Shown: positions 32,696-42,901 of the stretch, piece by piece
How the letters are laid out: each line of letters starts with the position of its first letter
Numbering within the stretch: position 1 is the first letter of the stretch
Assembly (NCBI GenBank): GCA_001599295.1
Contig: BCGN01000005.1
Coordinates: forward strand, 248,001 to 312,000
Origin: Sporopachydermia quercuum
Taxonomy: Eukaryota; Ascomycota; Sporopachydermiomycetes; Sporopachydermiales; Sporopachydermiaceae
Reading direction: 5' to 3'
Length of the DNA stretch: 64,000 nt
Notes under the pieces: model-generated
What the model saw: the letters and a program-made list of their open reading frames with translations, nothing else
What the model was told of the DNA's origin: nothing
Database searches by the model: none
Made by a program: the position numbers and the translations under genes

Positions 32696-33550
32696 TTAAG
32701 CAGAGGCTCCAGAGATGTAGAACCACTTGTCAACCGATGAATCAATCTTGGCCGGAGGAAGGGGAGAGGCTTCAGGAACAACAGGTTCACCATAAAAAGC
32801 AGTAGAGGTCAAAGTAGTGTTAGCCAAAGAGATTCCATTAGGATCAACTTCACCAGCAATTAATCTGCTCCAAGCTTCGTTACATTCAGTGATAACTTCA
32901 TTGGCATAAGCCTTATTCTTGGCTTCACCAGAGAAAGCGAACTGATTTTCTGGCTTTCCATCAGGAATCTTGTAGATTCTGAACCATTCATTGGTGGCCC
33001 TCAAAAGACCAGGTAAGTGCTTTTCGACATCTTCAATGTCGTTGACCTTAGGAGCTAAAGGATCATTGACATCAATGACAATAACCTTCCAGTCAGTTTC
33101 TCCTTCATCCAACAAAGCCATAACACCAAGGACCTTAACTTGCTTAACTTGCCCAACGTAACCAACAGTTTCACCAATTTCGCAAACATCTAAAGGATCA
33201 TTATCACCCTTAGCCTTGGTTTCGGGGTGAGTAGCATTAGGATCTTCCCAAGTTTGAGGGAAAGCACCATAATTATGAATATATCCATGATGAGGGAAAC
33301 AATTTCTGACAAATCTAAGTTTACCCTTTTTGATGTCTTGCTTGATCGGATTCAATGGATCTTCCTTGGAGATTTCCAACTTGGCGTTAGTCCATCTTGG
33401 AACTTCGACAATCATGTTGAGAATTTGCTTGGATTCGTCAGCGTACAAAGGAATATCGTGGAAAGCAGAAACAGGCTTTCCATCCTTTTCAATGTATACC
33501 TTGTATTCCAAAGTNTTGGCTGCGCCAATTTGACGAGTAGTGTAGACCAT
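32696..33550 (-). CDS. IPP1: soluble inorganic pyrophosphatase (Ipp1)
   Basis: A 284-residue family I pyrophosphatase that hydrolyses PPi to phosphate in the cytosol and drives biosynthetic reactions forward. Visible: [43 protein letters not shown], the metal-binding signature [12 protein letters not shown] with its three Asp, [20 protein letters not shown], and the C-terminal [15 protein letters not shown]. Length matches the yeast enzyme (287). The frame continues upstream through a TTG, but MVYTTRQIG is the family start, with ATG at 33548-33550. Codon use is strongly biased toward GCC, GGT, TTG and AAG, as expected for a highly expressed gene. A CACGTG lies 295 bp upstream. Confidence 0.97.
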   Translation of the reverse strand: MVYTTRQIGAAXTLEYKVYIEKDGKPVSAFHDIPLYADESKQILNMIVEVPRWTNAKLEISKEDPLNPIKQDIKKGKLRFVRNCFPHHGYIHNYGAFPQTWEDPNATHPETKAKGDNDPLDVCEIGETVGYVGQVKQVKVLGVMALLDEGETDWKVIVIDVNDPLAPKVNDIEDVEKHLPGLLRATNEWFRIYKIPDGKPENQFAFSGEAKNKAYANEVITECNEAWSRLIAGEVDPNGISLANTTLTSTAFYGEPVVPEASPLPPAKIDSSVDKWFYISGASA

Positions 33551-35038
33551 TTTGAATAGTTTAATTTTGGCTTTGAAGTTAAACACAAATAATCAAAGTA
33601 AGAATGATTAGTACTTAGTGTTGGTCAGTGATTGATGGCTGATTATAGCTTACAAAAAATCAGATCAAATAGATAATGCTCTTCGATTTAACAAGAGGAA
33701 AGAAAAGGATGATGGAACTTTTCACTGGCAAAAAGACATAAAAACGGAGACTATCTGAAGTCGCAATTGAGTGGATAATGGGTGAATTTGTGGCTGAATT
33801 AAGTGAAAATAGGGTTTGCTTAAAATACTATTCGAAAATGATGTCACGTGGAGAGACGTAATCTATGTCACGACAAGTGTGACATGAGAAGAGAAATTGA
33901 TTGGACTAGAGGGATTAGGATTATAGAGAGCGTTAGTAATAAGTAGTAGTTTAATAAGTAGTAGTTTTGGAATCCATTAATCACGTATGAGGATACTAGA
34001 GAGAATAATTATAAACAAAATTAATCTACTAATATCACTATGATCATTGTATTCATTATATTCATTAATATTGAGTTCAGACAAAATGTCATAAACTATT
34101 TCCATTTCTGTGTGACAATGTCGTGGCCCATTAATCCGGATGTCAGCCACAAGTTAGAACAGCGGAAATGATAGTAACATCCCGTAGTGAACTAAATAAA
34201 GATCTTTGATCGTTAAATACCGGGAATGATCTGCCAATTGAGGATAGCAGTCTCACTATTAAAACCAATTGGGGGTCCAATTTGAAATGGGAGTTATTAT
34301 GCAATTAATTTCCGGAAATAATGTCGGAAGGAAGCTCCAGCTTGAATCGCATTGACTGAGACTGTTGCACCAAAAGGGGATGTGATGACCAAACAGACTA
34401 AGAATTTGNATTAGACAAGTTTTGGTACTTTATGAACTCACTCACTCAGACTTGATATTATACTATTTCGGATCATCGATTCATTGAGATTATTATTAGT
34501 GTATTTGAAGTAGGAGCTCTCCATCGTTTGAAATAAGAGAAGACTGTGAAAGAAAAAAAGGGAGTAACACTTTGCTTGTTAGCACTTTGCTTACGGTAGA
34601 TACATATCACGTGGTTAGCATTATTTGAAATAGCAGATCCTTTTATCATTATTTTATTTATAAACACGCTTTCAAGGAAAACATTTGAGGGACCATCTGC
34701 TGGAAAAATTGCTCTTGATTAAATCCGACATACGGATCAAAAGACAACCAGGAAACGTATTTGATGTAAAAATCCAAGTTTCACCTGTCTAATGCACCAT
34801 TAGGTCTCATCGAACAAATGAAAATAACATCTCTTAGATAAAACAAAAACCTTCTCCAGGGAATATTTTCAACTGTGTCTATTGATATTCTAACTCTCTA
34901 CCTTTTAGTCTAGAAGGTAGCGAACACAAAACTGACACTATGAATGTAACCAGTGCAATTTATAAAACAAATGGTCAATTGGTAATCATGATCGAATAAT
35001 TATTAATAATCGTCGAGAATTTCCAGTATCTTTCTCTT
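33551..35038. other. IPP1 promoter and RAD2 3' flank
   Basis: Two CACGTG E-boxes are at 33845-33850 and 34608-34613. A near-duplicate 'agcactttgcttg/agcactttgctta' pattern lies at about 34568-34592. Only short frames under 65 codons occur. No gene called. Confidence 0.45.
33845..33850. promoter_or_regulatory. CACGTG E-box upstream of IPP1
   Basis: A palindromic CACGTG, in the context TCACGTGG, 295 bp upstream of the IPP1 ATG. In yeasts this is bound by bHLH factors such as Cbf1, Pho4 or Tye7. Which factor, if any, acts here is unknown. Confidence 0.4.
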
Positions 35039-38000
35039 TTACTTCTTAGCTCTTCTTTTGCGGCCTTTAATGTTATTTTCAGCACTACCTTCAATATTTC
35101 TTTTACTGACAGCACCATTGTTATCGTCCTTATTCCTTTTTTTCTCTCGCACTTTCATATTTCCTTCTTCGGGATCTTCCCCAATCCCACTACTACTCTC
35201 GTTGTTCTCCACATTCTTCTCCCGAAACGTCCGAGCTCCCATTTTATTCATTGCTCTCTTAAGCCTCTTACTTGTCATGACTTCCCGAGAAACACTGGCA
35301 GACGGATCAACAATGAAGAAAGACCCTATATTAGACTGCACACCAAACTTTTGCTTATTATTCATATCCTGAATAACAGGAACTAATACCTCATCAACCT
35401 TACCTTGAGACCAACCAAGAGATCGGGTGAGAAACTTCCGGAGTAAATCCAAGTTCGGCTTACCCCATTGGAATTCCGTCGGATCTTTATCCACTTCGGG
35501 CCGAAGGTAAGCTTCTTGTACTTGAAAATCGGGAAAATCTTTACCGAGAAATAATTTACCTCGAAATTTTTTAATGAAATTCTTTTTCCAAGTGGTAGTT
35601 CCTTCAATTATTTCTCCATGCTGAACTTTCAGCCACCAATTGCGAAACCGGATTAACTCTTTCATCTGATGTTGTTGCCCCTCTTGTCGCGCCGGTTCGT
35701 CATCGTCTTCGTTTACATGCCCTTCACCTCCAAACTCCGCTAATAGTTCCATAGATGTAATTGGACCTATCCCACGAATTCCTTCTGTATAATCGCTTCC
35801 CATCAAGAAAGCCAATTCAATCAACCGATCTTGATTCAACTTCAGTTCATGTTCCAAATCCTTGCCATAATAACATTCCACATACTTCGACTGGTTAAAC
35901 AGGTTTCTATACACCTTGCTTTTCGTTCCGCCAAACAGAAAACAATCAGAATCGTCAGTAATAATACCATCAACCAATCCCATCTCAAGAAGCGTAGCAC
36001 ACTGAGCTTCTGCTTCCATTGGAGCAGTTATAAATGGAATGCCAAATCTGGCTAATAATTCTTGACATTCCTCAACCATTGTTTGCGTGACTTCATCAGA
36101 GTCTCTTTTATCTTTACGAAGCGATTCAGATAAGGATTCCTTCGTCGGGATATTCTGTGGTTGATAAGGATTTGTGACATTGTAAATGGGGTTGTGGTCA
36201 TTGTCCGAAATATCAGATTCATCTCTGATTCTCTTTGTGTCATGACTTTGGGCAATTTTGTGANTGTTCAATTCAGCGGCAAATCTTCCATGTTCCTCTT
36301 CTTCTTGTTGCAACTGAGCAAAAAGGTCTTGCTCTTCTTCGTCATCAAAGACATAATCTGCAATCGAGACCTTATGGACATTAGACGAATTCTTAGCAGA
36401 AACCATAATGGGTGACGAAGACGAGGATGATATGCCAGTAGGTTCATCAGCCGTAAGTGATTCTGTATATGGTTCAGCTCGAGAAGCGATGGGGGTTTTG
36501 GAGTTATCACTAGTATTATCAACAGCAATAACATTGGTATGATAGTTTGCGTTGGTGCCTGAATTTCTTGGTGTGACACCAATGCCAGCATTTGTTATTA
36601 ATTCACTCTTCCTGACTCCAGCATCAGCGTCAGCATCTTTAATAGCACTGTTATTGTCATTACCATTTATTCTTCTCACACCTAACTCTTCAATATCACT
36701 ATCATTAGCATTTTCGCTGTTGTTTTCTACAGCGATAACGCTATCATCTTCAGAGCTTTTATCATCAACACCACTATAAACACCATTTCTATAGATATTG
36801 CTATTCCCTTTACTATTTCTGATCTTTACCTCATCAAAAGGGACCAATCCTACTTCTAGATCTTCATCAATGGCGTTACTTGCTGCTTCAATTCCAATAT
36901 TTGACAGGCCATTAAATTGACTTGAGATAAAACGATTGTCTTCTTGAAACCAAGCCGGAGTTTCAGGCTTTTTGCGTTCAGAAAGAGTATTTATCTTAGA
37001 GTTTGAAGCAGTCTCCCTATTAATAACCGTATTTCTGACAACCTTACTACCATTCTTAGTATTATTATTCCTTCTCNCGGGAATTAATTTTTCATCTAAA
37101 GAATCACCAGAAGAGTAACCATCGGCTATTGATGAGAGCATCAGTTGATCCTTAGTAAGTAAATTGACAGAAATAGGCTTGATAGAGCTACTAGTAGGAT
37201 TAGTAGCATTAATATCAAAAATTCTATCATCTGCCAACATACTCCTAACTTTTCCAGAGGTGTTGATGCTGTTGGTTTTTCTATCAATCATACTTGCAGA
37301 ATTATTACTGTTCTTGCTATTACTTTTATTTGAAACATTTGTCGTTTTTCCTTTGTTAAATAGTGACGAGTTCTTAAGATCAAAATCAAACGATGAGAAG
37401 ATAGGATTCATGGTATTGTCGGTATTATTACTACCATTATTAATAGCCTTAGTACTATCTATCATACTACTAGCAACGTTTTTATCAACAGAAACAACAT
37501 CATCTGGATCTTCATCTGATACAGATCCAAATGTTTTGCTATCATAATTATAATTAGTATTAGTATTGGTACTGTTCTTATTTTTAGTCACATTCGCGGT
37601 CTTTCTGTCAACATATAATTCATTGGTTGAAAAATCATCCTTCTCATTTTTAACTTCTTTGATTATTTTGCTCGTCAGTTTTGAAAGTTCAATTGCACGT
37701 CGAAATTCCTCTTCTTCCTTTTGCTCCTCATCTTCATCATAGAATAACTGTGGCTTGGCCTGCTGCTGTTTCTGGTTCAAGAGTAACGAATCTGCCACTT
37801 TCGCCGAGTCTATAGATAATTCAATGCTCTTTTGTAGTTCGGTGGCTTGATCTAAATCGGTAATATCTTCGCCAAACAGATCTTCAAGGTCTTTACGTGA
37901 TATCCGTATTTGTTCATACTGTGACTCATTTGACTTCTGTCTCTCTGCCGGTTGTGGCTCCAGTGGCTCAGTTATTACATCTTCCCACTCAATGTCTTCA

Positions 38001-39247
38001 CATTCGTCCTCATCTTCCGTGTTTCCCTCATTCTCAAGTAGCCTCTCAGTCCCCGCTCCTTTTTGTCCCCTATTATCCTGTATCGTTCTCCTTTCTCCAA
38101 AAGCCTCGAAATTAGTCTCGTCGTCTTCATCCAAATCAATGGCCCGCTGAATGCTTGTTCCACTTCCGGAATTACCTTCTAAAGAAAGTGTCCATCCGTC
38201 ATACCGTTTCTGTAACATGTACTGCCCACCTTTCTCTCCAGCTATTCTTCTGCCCATAGTAAAGCCCGAATTTTTCTCATTTGGCATTCCAGATCCCGAT
38301 TTCGAGCGATTATTAAGAGGATTACCACCAATTAAGCCTTCATCTACACCGTTCAGGGTCATCAATCTCTGGGTTAGGTAATTACGCTTTGCCACACGGT
38401 TAATTTGAAATTTTGAAAACTCCATCCGATTAGGAAATAAAGCCTCTAATTGCTCTTTCGAATAACCCATACGAAGCCGAGATTTCAACCGGAGGTTGGA
38501 CAAAACTGTGTATTGGATAGTGTCTGGGAGGTTCCGAAACTCTGGATGATCAGGATCCATGTGGCTCAGATCAACATCATGTAGGTCGTGTTTTAAGCTT
38601 TCCGTCAACATCTCAAATTCCTCATCAGTAAGAAGCCGGTTATCATTTGTCGGAATGTTTAAACCACCTTCAATTTCAGGAAGATGATACTGATCAGCTT
38701 TGCGGAACATTTTCGCCGTGTTTCCCTTTTGAGAAATAGGTTTAACAAATATGTCTGTGTCCATGTTGTTCAAATCCTCTAAATAATAATAACTGCCTAC
38801 TTCGGTATTCTGATCAGTTTTCTCTTCTTCTGCATCCGTCTCCACCTCCCGTTCAGTCTCAGTTTCTCGGTCATTATTCACCAATTGAGCTTCTGCCTGT
38901 CGTTGAAGCTGCATAGATAACAGTCGCTCAGCAGTTTTTTCTGCACTGTCCCGTTTTCCTTGCCGACGCTCTTTCCGCTGCCGAATGGTCTTCCGTTTTA
39001 ATTCTGGGGCACCTCCGTCAAATACAAAAACAGGTCGAATTCCAAAGAACAAAAGTTTACATATTCTTCGGAAAAACCCAACGACATGGGAGTTTTTGAG
39101 CGCGTTACCTTCTGAGTCCCGTACTGCCTTCAGAAACTGGTATATCCAAATTGAAGCGTCTACAGCTAACCGTTGCCGAGATAAGGCTTCTAACCTGACG
39201 GGGCGAGCCGTCAGAGAGACGATGTCCCACAGTTGGTGGACACCCAT
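35039..39247 (-). CDS. RAD2: Rad2/XPG nucleotide-excision-repair endonuclease
   Basis: A 1402-residue structure-specific nuclease that cuts 3' of lesions in nucleotide excision repair and interacts with TFIIH. The N domain (residues 1-110) begins MGVHQLWDIV and holds the metal-binding Asp of LAVDASIWIYQFL and of PVFVFDGGAPELKRKT. The I domain (from about residue 1055) has FGIPFITAPMEAEAQCA, IITDDSDCFLFGG and the helix-hairpin-helix MGSDYTEGIRGIGP. Between them lies a spacer of about 940 residues, rich in Asp, Glu, Asn and Ser. S. cerevisiae Rad2 is 1031 residues, so the spacer is enlarged by several hundred. The C-terminus has basic clusters (KRKRNKDD-like, RKRRAKK), probable nuclear localisation signals. 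No intron. Confidence 0.95.
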   Translation of the reverse strand: MGVHQLWDIVSLTARPVRLEALSRQRLAVDASIWIYQFLKAVRDSEGNALKNSHVVGFFRRICKLLFFGIRPVFVFDGGAPELKRKTIRQRKERRQGKRDSAEKTAERLLSMQLQRQAEAQLVNNDRETETEREVETDAEEEKTDQNTEVGSYYYLEDLNNMDTDIFVKPISQKGNTAKMFRKADQYHLPEIEGGLNIPTNDNRLLTDEEFEMLTESLKHDLHDVDLSHMDPDHPEFRNLPDTIQYTVLSNLRLKSRLRMGYSKEQLEALFPNRMEFSKFQINRVAKRNYLTQRLMTLNGVDEGLIGGNPLNNRSKSGSGMPNEKNSGFTMGRRIAGEKGGQYMLQKRYDGWTLSLEGNSGSGTSIQRAIDLDEDDETNFEAFGERRTIQDNRGQKGAGTERLLENEGNTEDEDECEDIEWEDVITEPLEPQPAERQKSNESQYEQIRISRKDLEDLFGEDITDLDQATELQKSIELSIDSAKVADSLLLNQKQQQAKPQLFYDEDEEQKEEEEFRRAIELSKLTSKIIKEVKNEKDDFSTNELYVDRKTANVTKNKNSTNTNTNYNYDSKTFGSVSDEDPDDVVSVDKNVASSMIDSTKAINNGSNNTDNTMNPIFSSFDFDLKNSSLFNKGKTTNVSNKSNSKNSNNSASMIDRKTNSINTSGKVRSMLADDRIFDINATNPTSSSIKPISVNLLTKDQLMLSSIADGYSSGDSLDEKLIPXRRNNNTKNGSKVVRNTVINRETASNSKINTLSERKKPETPAWFQEDNRFISSQFNGLSNIGIEAASNAIDEDLEVGLVPFDEVKIRNSKGNSNIYRNGVYSGVDDKSSEDDSVIAVENNSENANDSDIEELGVRRINGNDNNSAIKDADADAGVRKSELITNAGIGVTPRNSGTNANYHTNVIAVDNTSDNSKTPIASRAEPYTESLTADEPTGISSSSSSPIMVSAKNSSNVHKVSIADYVFDDEEEQDLFAQLQQEEEEHGRFAAELNXHKIAQSHDTKRIRDESDISDNDHNPIYNVTNPYQPQNIPTKESLSESLRKDKRDSDEVTQTMVEECQELLARFGIPFITAPMEAEAQCATLLEMGLVDGIITDDSDCFLFGGTKSKVYRNLFNQSKYVECYYGKDLEHELKLNQDRLIELAFLMGSDYTEGIRGIGPITSMELLAEFGGEGHVNEDDDEPARQEGQQHQMKELIRFRNWWLKVQHGEIIEGTTTWKKNFIKKFRGKLFLGKDFPDFQVQEAYLRPEVDKDPTEFQWGKPNLDLLRKFLTRSLGWSQGKVDEVLVPVIQDMNNKQKFGVQSNIGSFFIVDPSASVSREVMTSKRLKRAMNKMGARTFREKNVENNESSSGIGEDPEEGNMKVREKKRNKDDNNGAVSKRNIEGSAENNIKGRKRRAKK

Positions 39248-40231
39248 TTAAAGCAGAACGCACGGACTTGTAGTATAATTATTAAGACTTCTGTTCTCAT
39301 TAGTTCTATTACAATAAATTAGTAGTTAAATATGATTTAGAATATGAACCTGAATATGATTGTGATATTAAAGATAAGAAAGAGTCCTTAGAGGCAAAAT
39401 GATGTAAGGAATTGACATCGGGTCTCATTATGGATATTCTAGATACAACTTGATTACGTGATAATGATGTTAAACTTCAAGCAAATTCATGGAATTAAGT
39501 TCATGGCTCAGATTAAGTGCTTGCTAATTCATGTTAGACCTCGTAACTTTATATTGAAGTGTGTTACATTTTCTCCACAAAACAACAAGTATCATTTAAG
39601 TGCTACAAATACAAATACCATTTTGCGGTTTAAATCCTCTTTCCCAATATTCCTTATTCCTTATTGTTTTCTTTCCTCTTTTTTTCTGAGAGTGCTTGAT
39701 ATGCTGATTATTGATTTATGGATTAGTTCTTGTGCATAAATTGTTGTTATGCCAATCAAAGATCATTGTCGTTGCTCGAGAAAGGTTGAAATTACTGCGT
39801 TTTTCATTCAGTATNCCTATGAGAGTATTAAGTATTAAGTGTATTGCGTATAAGAATTGGATTTCTCAGTTGATAAGTCGGTGAAGTGATAGAAGGAGTT
39901 CATATAAGGATAGTGTTCACCAATAGAGTAATCATCATAAATTATATATAGAGAATACAATAGCGAATTAATACAAGCATTCGTCAGAAGTATCAAAAAC
40001 ACTGTGATTTCAGCGAACTCTTTTGCATATACTGCTTGAAGTAACATCACATCAGTGCCTTTCATATACTACAGCAGTATCCACAAGCAGAGTATAGAAC
40101 AAGAGAACAGTTCAGTTTTATAACTGGCAATACAATTTCTGCAATCACAACATAACGCAGCAGAGCATATTGATTAGAGTCAACTCGGTCCACGAGAAGN
40201 GAAAGCACAGAGTTGGCTCATAACAGATATA

Positions 40232-40570
40232 TCAGCTGGTTAATAGACAAAGATTGTTACAGAAACGTTGCATATTGTTGGTGATAGATTTCGAGTCAGC
40301 GGAAGAATAACAACAAAGGGAAATTGCCGAAATAAAGATCTTACACAGCTTCTCACTGTTACACACTATTGCTGTATGGACGAAGTCAAATAATCTGTTC
40401 ACGAAACACCTGGAGAACCAAAACAAAAAGGAAATCAATATAAAGTGAAGTCTACTGGAAAAAAAGGTGACAAAGCTATTGGCAAACTCATATCTTTTGC
40501 TAGTGTCATCTCTTAAGCTTTGAACCCTTTGATCAAAAGAAGAAAAGGTATCGTCTGGAAGACCAGCCAT
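40232..40570 (-). CDS. hypothetical 112-residue protein or first exon
   Basis: The frame begins with an ATG and a protein-like start (MAGLPDDTFSSFDQRVQSLRDD, hydrophilic and helical). It then runs into a hydrophobic, aromatic-rich stretch (FILISFLFWF) and an unconvincing Cys/Ser-rich tail. The first 35-40 residues look more like coding sequence than the rest, so this may be the first exon of a spliced gene, or nothing. An ACGCGT lies 76 bp upstream. I do not recognise the family and no downstream exon could be joined with a branch site of the local type. Confidence 0.25.
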   Translation of the reverse strand: MAGLPDDTFSSFDQRVQSLRDDTSKRYEFANSFVTFFSSRLHFILISFLFWFSRCFVNRLFDFVHTAIVCNSEKLCKIFISAISLCCYSSADSKSITNNMQRFCNNLCLLTS

Positions 40571-40796
40571 TATCAGTAAAGTAACAGTGAAATTTTAATT
40601 ACTATTACTACTAGCACCACATAATACTATCTTTACTCAATCATAACGCGTGTTTCAGTAGTAAACATTGCTCCTATTAACTATTTCTTGTGCCATTAAG
40701 GGTTAGTTAACTGTCTTTTCAACAACTATACTCATTGACACTGCTACTTATTTGATAAAGCGTGTTTGTTCACTGATTATATACAAGGTCCATCGT

Positions 40797-40804
40797 ATAA
40801 AAGG
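40797..40804 (+). promoter_or_regulatory. TATA box candidate (TATAAAAG)
   Basis: A consensus TATAAAAG on the plus strand, in a region with intron-like signals just downstream. It could be the promoter of the transcript leading to the gene at 41467. Confidence 0.35.
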
Positions 40805-41013
40805 CTCTTAAAACATAACAAATCAACGGATAGAAAGCTCAAGCTTGCTTTTCGCCTTCTACTTCTTACATGTTGGGAGAAGCAGTATTACCTTCATCTA
40901 ACCTACTNACATTTCCGCAGTGTTTTCACCAATAAACTGTGTCATCAGCTGACAACGCCGTTATTAATCGAAATCTCACAGCAATTAGTAACAGACTAAC
41001 AGTGGCGTTATAA

Positions 41014-41380
41014 ATGAAATTTGATTATTCCAGCAGGTTANCTCAATACAAATCAGACAGTTCTTTGAGACAATATAAATTGCATTCACATCACTTTCAT
41101 TGCAATTTGTTTACAACTTGCAGCATAAAAACACTGGATGACATTGCAGAACAAAGTCTGTCATTTTACCACATCTCACAGTGTAGAATACCCCAAACCA
41201 CCTCTAACGGGCAGTATTCATCTAGCAATTCATCATCTGCAAAATGGAAATCTCGGATACAAAGCCTACGTTCAATAGGCCCCTTTGTAAGCTATACCTT
41301 TGTACTTCAGTTGTACAAATGACTCCACTAATATAGCACTAACACCACAGTCTATCCCACACATCCCCATCCTCAAATAG
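41014..41380 (+). CDS. possible small spliced ORF or upstream ORF before the 41467 gene
   Basis: ATG at 41014 opens 102 codons as unspliced sequence (to 41322). Within it, a donor GTAAGC at 41286 pairs with CACTAAC (41337-41343) and CACAG ending 41350, giving a 65-nt intron with the spacing used elsewhere in this window (7 nt from branch to acceptor). Splicing would leave 41014-41285 joined to 41351, with a stop at 41378-41380 after nine more codons. The sequence is Ser/Gln/His-rich with no known motif. It may be a 5'-UTR intron with an upstream ORF for the gene at 41467, rather than a separate protein. Confidence 0.25.
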
Positions 41381-41466
41381 TTGGCATATTCTCACCGAAA
41401 TCACATGCTATCTCCCTCCCTGTCTCCGCAAATATAATCCATCACAACCCACACAACCAATCGCCC

Positions 41467-42300
41467 ATGGAATTCATCGACAGATCCATCTTGTCACCTT
41501 ACAACCATCAACAACACCCTCAGCAGCACCTTATAGAGGACATCTGTTCATACCATAATTTAATCTCTTCTACTGGCGGAGTGTGCTACTCAAAACCATC
41601 TATGGGGTTTCCTTCCGCTCCATCAGCAATGGGGGGACACCCTGCAAATAAGACAGGCTATGAGTTTCCCCAGTACAGCTATTATACCACACAAACAGGG
41701 TTTACTCCGCTACTTCCTCATGAGAAAAGCACTGGCAGGCTCGGCGGGATACACGGTTCATTTCCAACAGATTTCAAACCCCGAGAAATTGCAAATATGC
41801 CCCATAAAGAAAAAGTAGATAAATGGCTAGGTGGATTGCCCCTCGTAGAGTCAGGAGGAGAAATAGTCAGTCTCGGATACCCGGCCGTACCTTCTAGCCA
41901 AGATACTTGCTCCTCGGGAACAATTTACACTTGTCCGGATGATTTGATTGAGCTTCAAGCTCGGATAATCACTCGGCTAAACCATCAGCTGTATGAATGT
42001 CAGAGCGGACAGCTATTCCCGGAGTTCATACTGGACGGATTGGACAGGGGCTCGGATGAACTTGGAGGAATTAATGCGGAAGAAAGAGGGGTAGAAACGG
42101 AGATGTTTTACGAGGAAATGGATGAAAAGGAATGGTATGGATTTGAGGAAGAAGAAGCGGATGATGAGGATGAAGACGAAGAAGAGAGGTCACAAAGAGA
42201 TGCCGAAGATGTCAAACATGATGAGGGAGATAATGGAATTTTTCGGGAACCTAGGGACAAGCATATGCGACAGGATATTGAAATTGTATTGTCCCAATAG
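41467..42300 (+). CDS. hypothetical acidic protein, 277 residues
   Basis: A complete ATG-to-TAG frame with codon use like its neighbours (CGG, CCG, GGA). I do not recognise the family. The N-terminus is His/Gln/Tyr-rich, followed by a Gly/Ser/Pro-rich stretch. The central segment MPHKEKVDKWLGGLPLVESGGE looks conserved (a KVDxWL-type short linear motif seen in several yeast regulatory proteins). Then comes a helical part DDLIELQARIITRLNHQLYE. The last 90 residues are strongly acidic (EEEEADDEDEDEEERSQ). No signal peptide or membrane segment. It converges on GPI16. A second frame overlapping its 3' part (42122-42499) looks like a shadow of the acidic run. Confidence 0.65.
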   Translation: MEFIDRSILSPYNHQQHPQQHLIEDICSYHNLISSTGGVCYSKPSMGFPSAPSAMGGHPANKTGYEFPQYSYYTTQTGFTPLLPHEKSTGRLGGIHGSFPTDFKPREIANMPHKEKVDKWLGGLPLVESGGEIVSLGYPAVPSSQDTCSSGTIYTCPDDLIELQARIITRLNHQLYECQSGQLFPEFILDGLDRGSDELGGINAEERGVETEMFYEEMDEKEWYGFEEEEADDEDEDEEERSQRDAEDVKHDEGDNGIFREPRDKHMRQDIEIVLSQ

Positions 42301-42901
42301 CCGAATACTAGAGGATTATGGAAGAATAAGAAACGTCTGTAGCGAAAACAGCCAAAAAACCGAAATTAACTTGATGTTCGGCTTCGGCCTTTCCTCCTCG
42401 TTTCGGCATATATTGAATCACATCCGAGTAATCCTAATATCACTATCACCGACCGATACGTCAATTCAGTTTCAGTCACATGATGTTTGTCCGTTGTAAT
42501 GCAAGAAGCGCAACTACCCCTCATACTCATTGGCATCATACCTCTTTACACCGAACTACCCCCTCAATCTTTTTCTTTGGTTCCGTGCCGAAAATTACAT
42601 AAATGCATATTATTGTACTAGCATTATCACGTGCTTTATTTATCAGCTAAAACTCTAATTGATCTATTTGCTACCTATTGTTATTTTTGTTGATGTTCAT
42701 TACTAATTCTGATAGGACTATTCCCGATTAAGATACTAGTTAAGCCACATTTCATCCCCAATATGGAAGCTCAGGTTGTAGATAGCNAANNANGNNANNN
42801 NGNNNGNAANNNAAAAAAAAAAACATTCGCTTTAGGAACAATACCGACAAATACCAGGCAAAGTTTACTACAACTTAACCCAGCCTCCACCAACATTATT
42901 T
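42301..42901. other. convergent spacer with an ambiguous purine tract
   Basis: AT-rich 3' flanks of the 41467 gene and GPI16. Bases 42787-42823 are a mix of N, A and G ending in an A run, evidently a homopolymer or purine tract the assembly could not resolve. A CACGTG is at 42628-42633. No gene seen. Confidence 0.5.
42787..42823. repeat. unresolved A/G-rich low-complexity tract
   Basis: A 26-base stretch made only of N, A and G is followed by 11 A. The called bases are all purines, so a purine-rich simple repeat of uncertain length is likely. Confidence 0.7.

Larger units (their letters stand above)
39248..41466. other. 2.2 kb region of uncertain content between RAD2 and the unknown gene at 41467
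   Basis: Contains the RAD2 promoter, an isolated minus-strand frame (40232-40570), an ACGCGT (40646-40651), a TATAAAAG box (40797-40804), a TACTNAC plus CGCAG (40904-40920) and a GTAAGC...CACTAAC...CACAG set (41286-41350) on the plus strand. The last three suggest a plus-strand transcript with a spliced leader. Several other short frames have no ATG or no bias. Confidence 0.4.

Noticed and set aside
42122-42499. A 125-codon Lys/Met-rich plus-strand frame.
   Set aside because: It is the +1 shadow of the GAA/GAT-rich acidic tail of the gene at 41467 and runs into AT-rich 3' flank.
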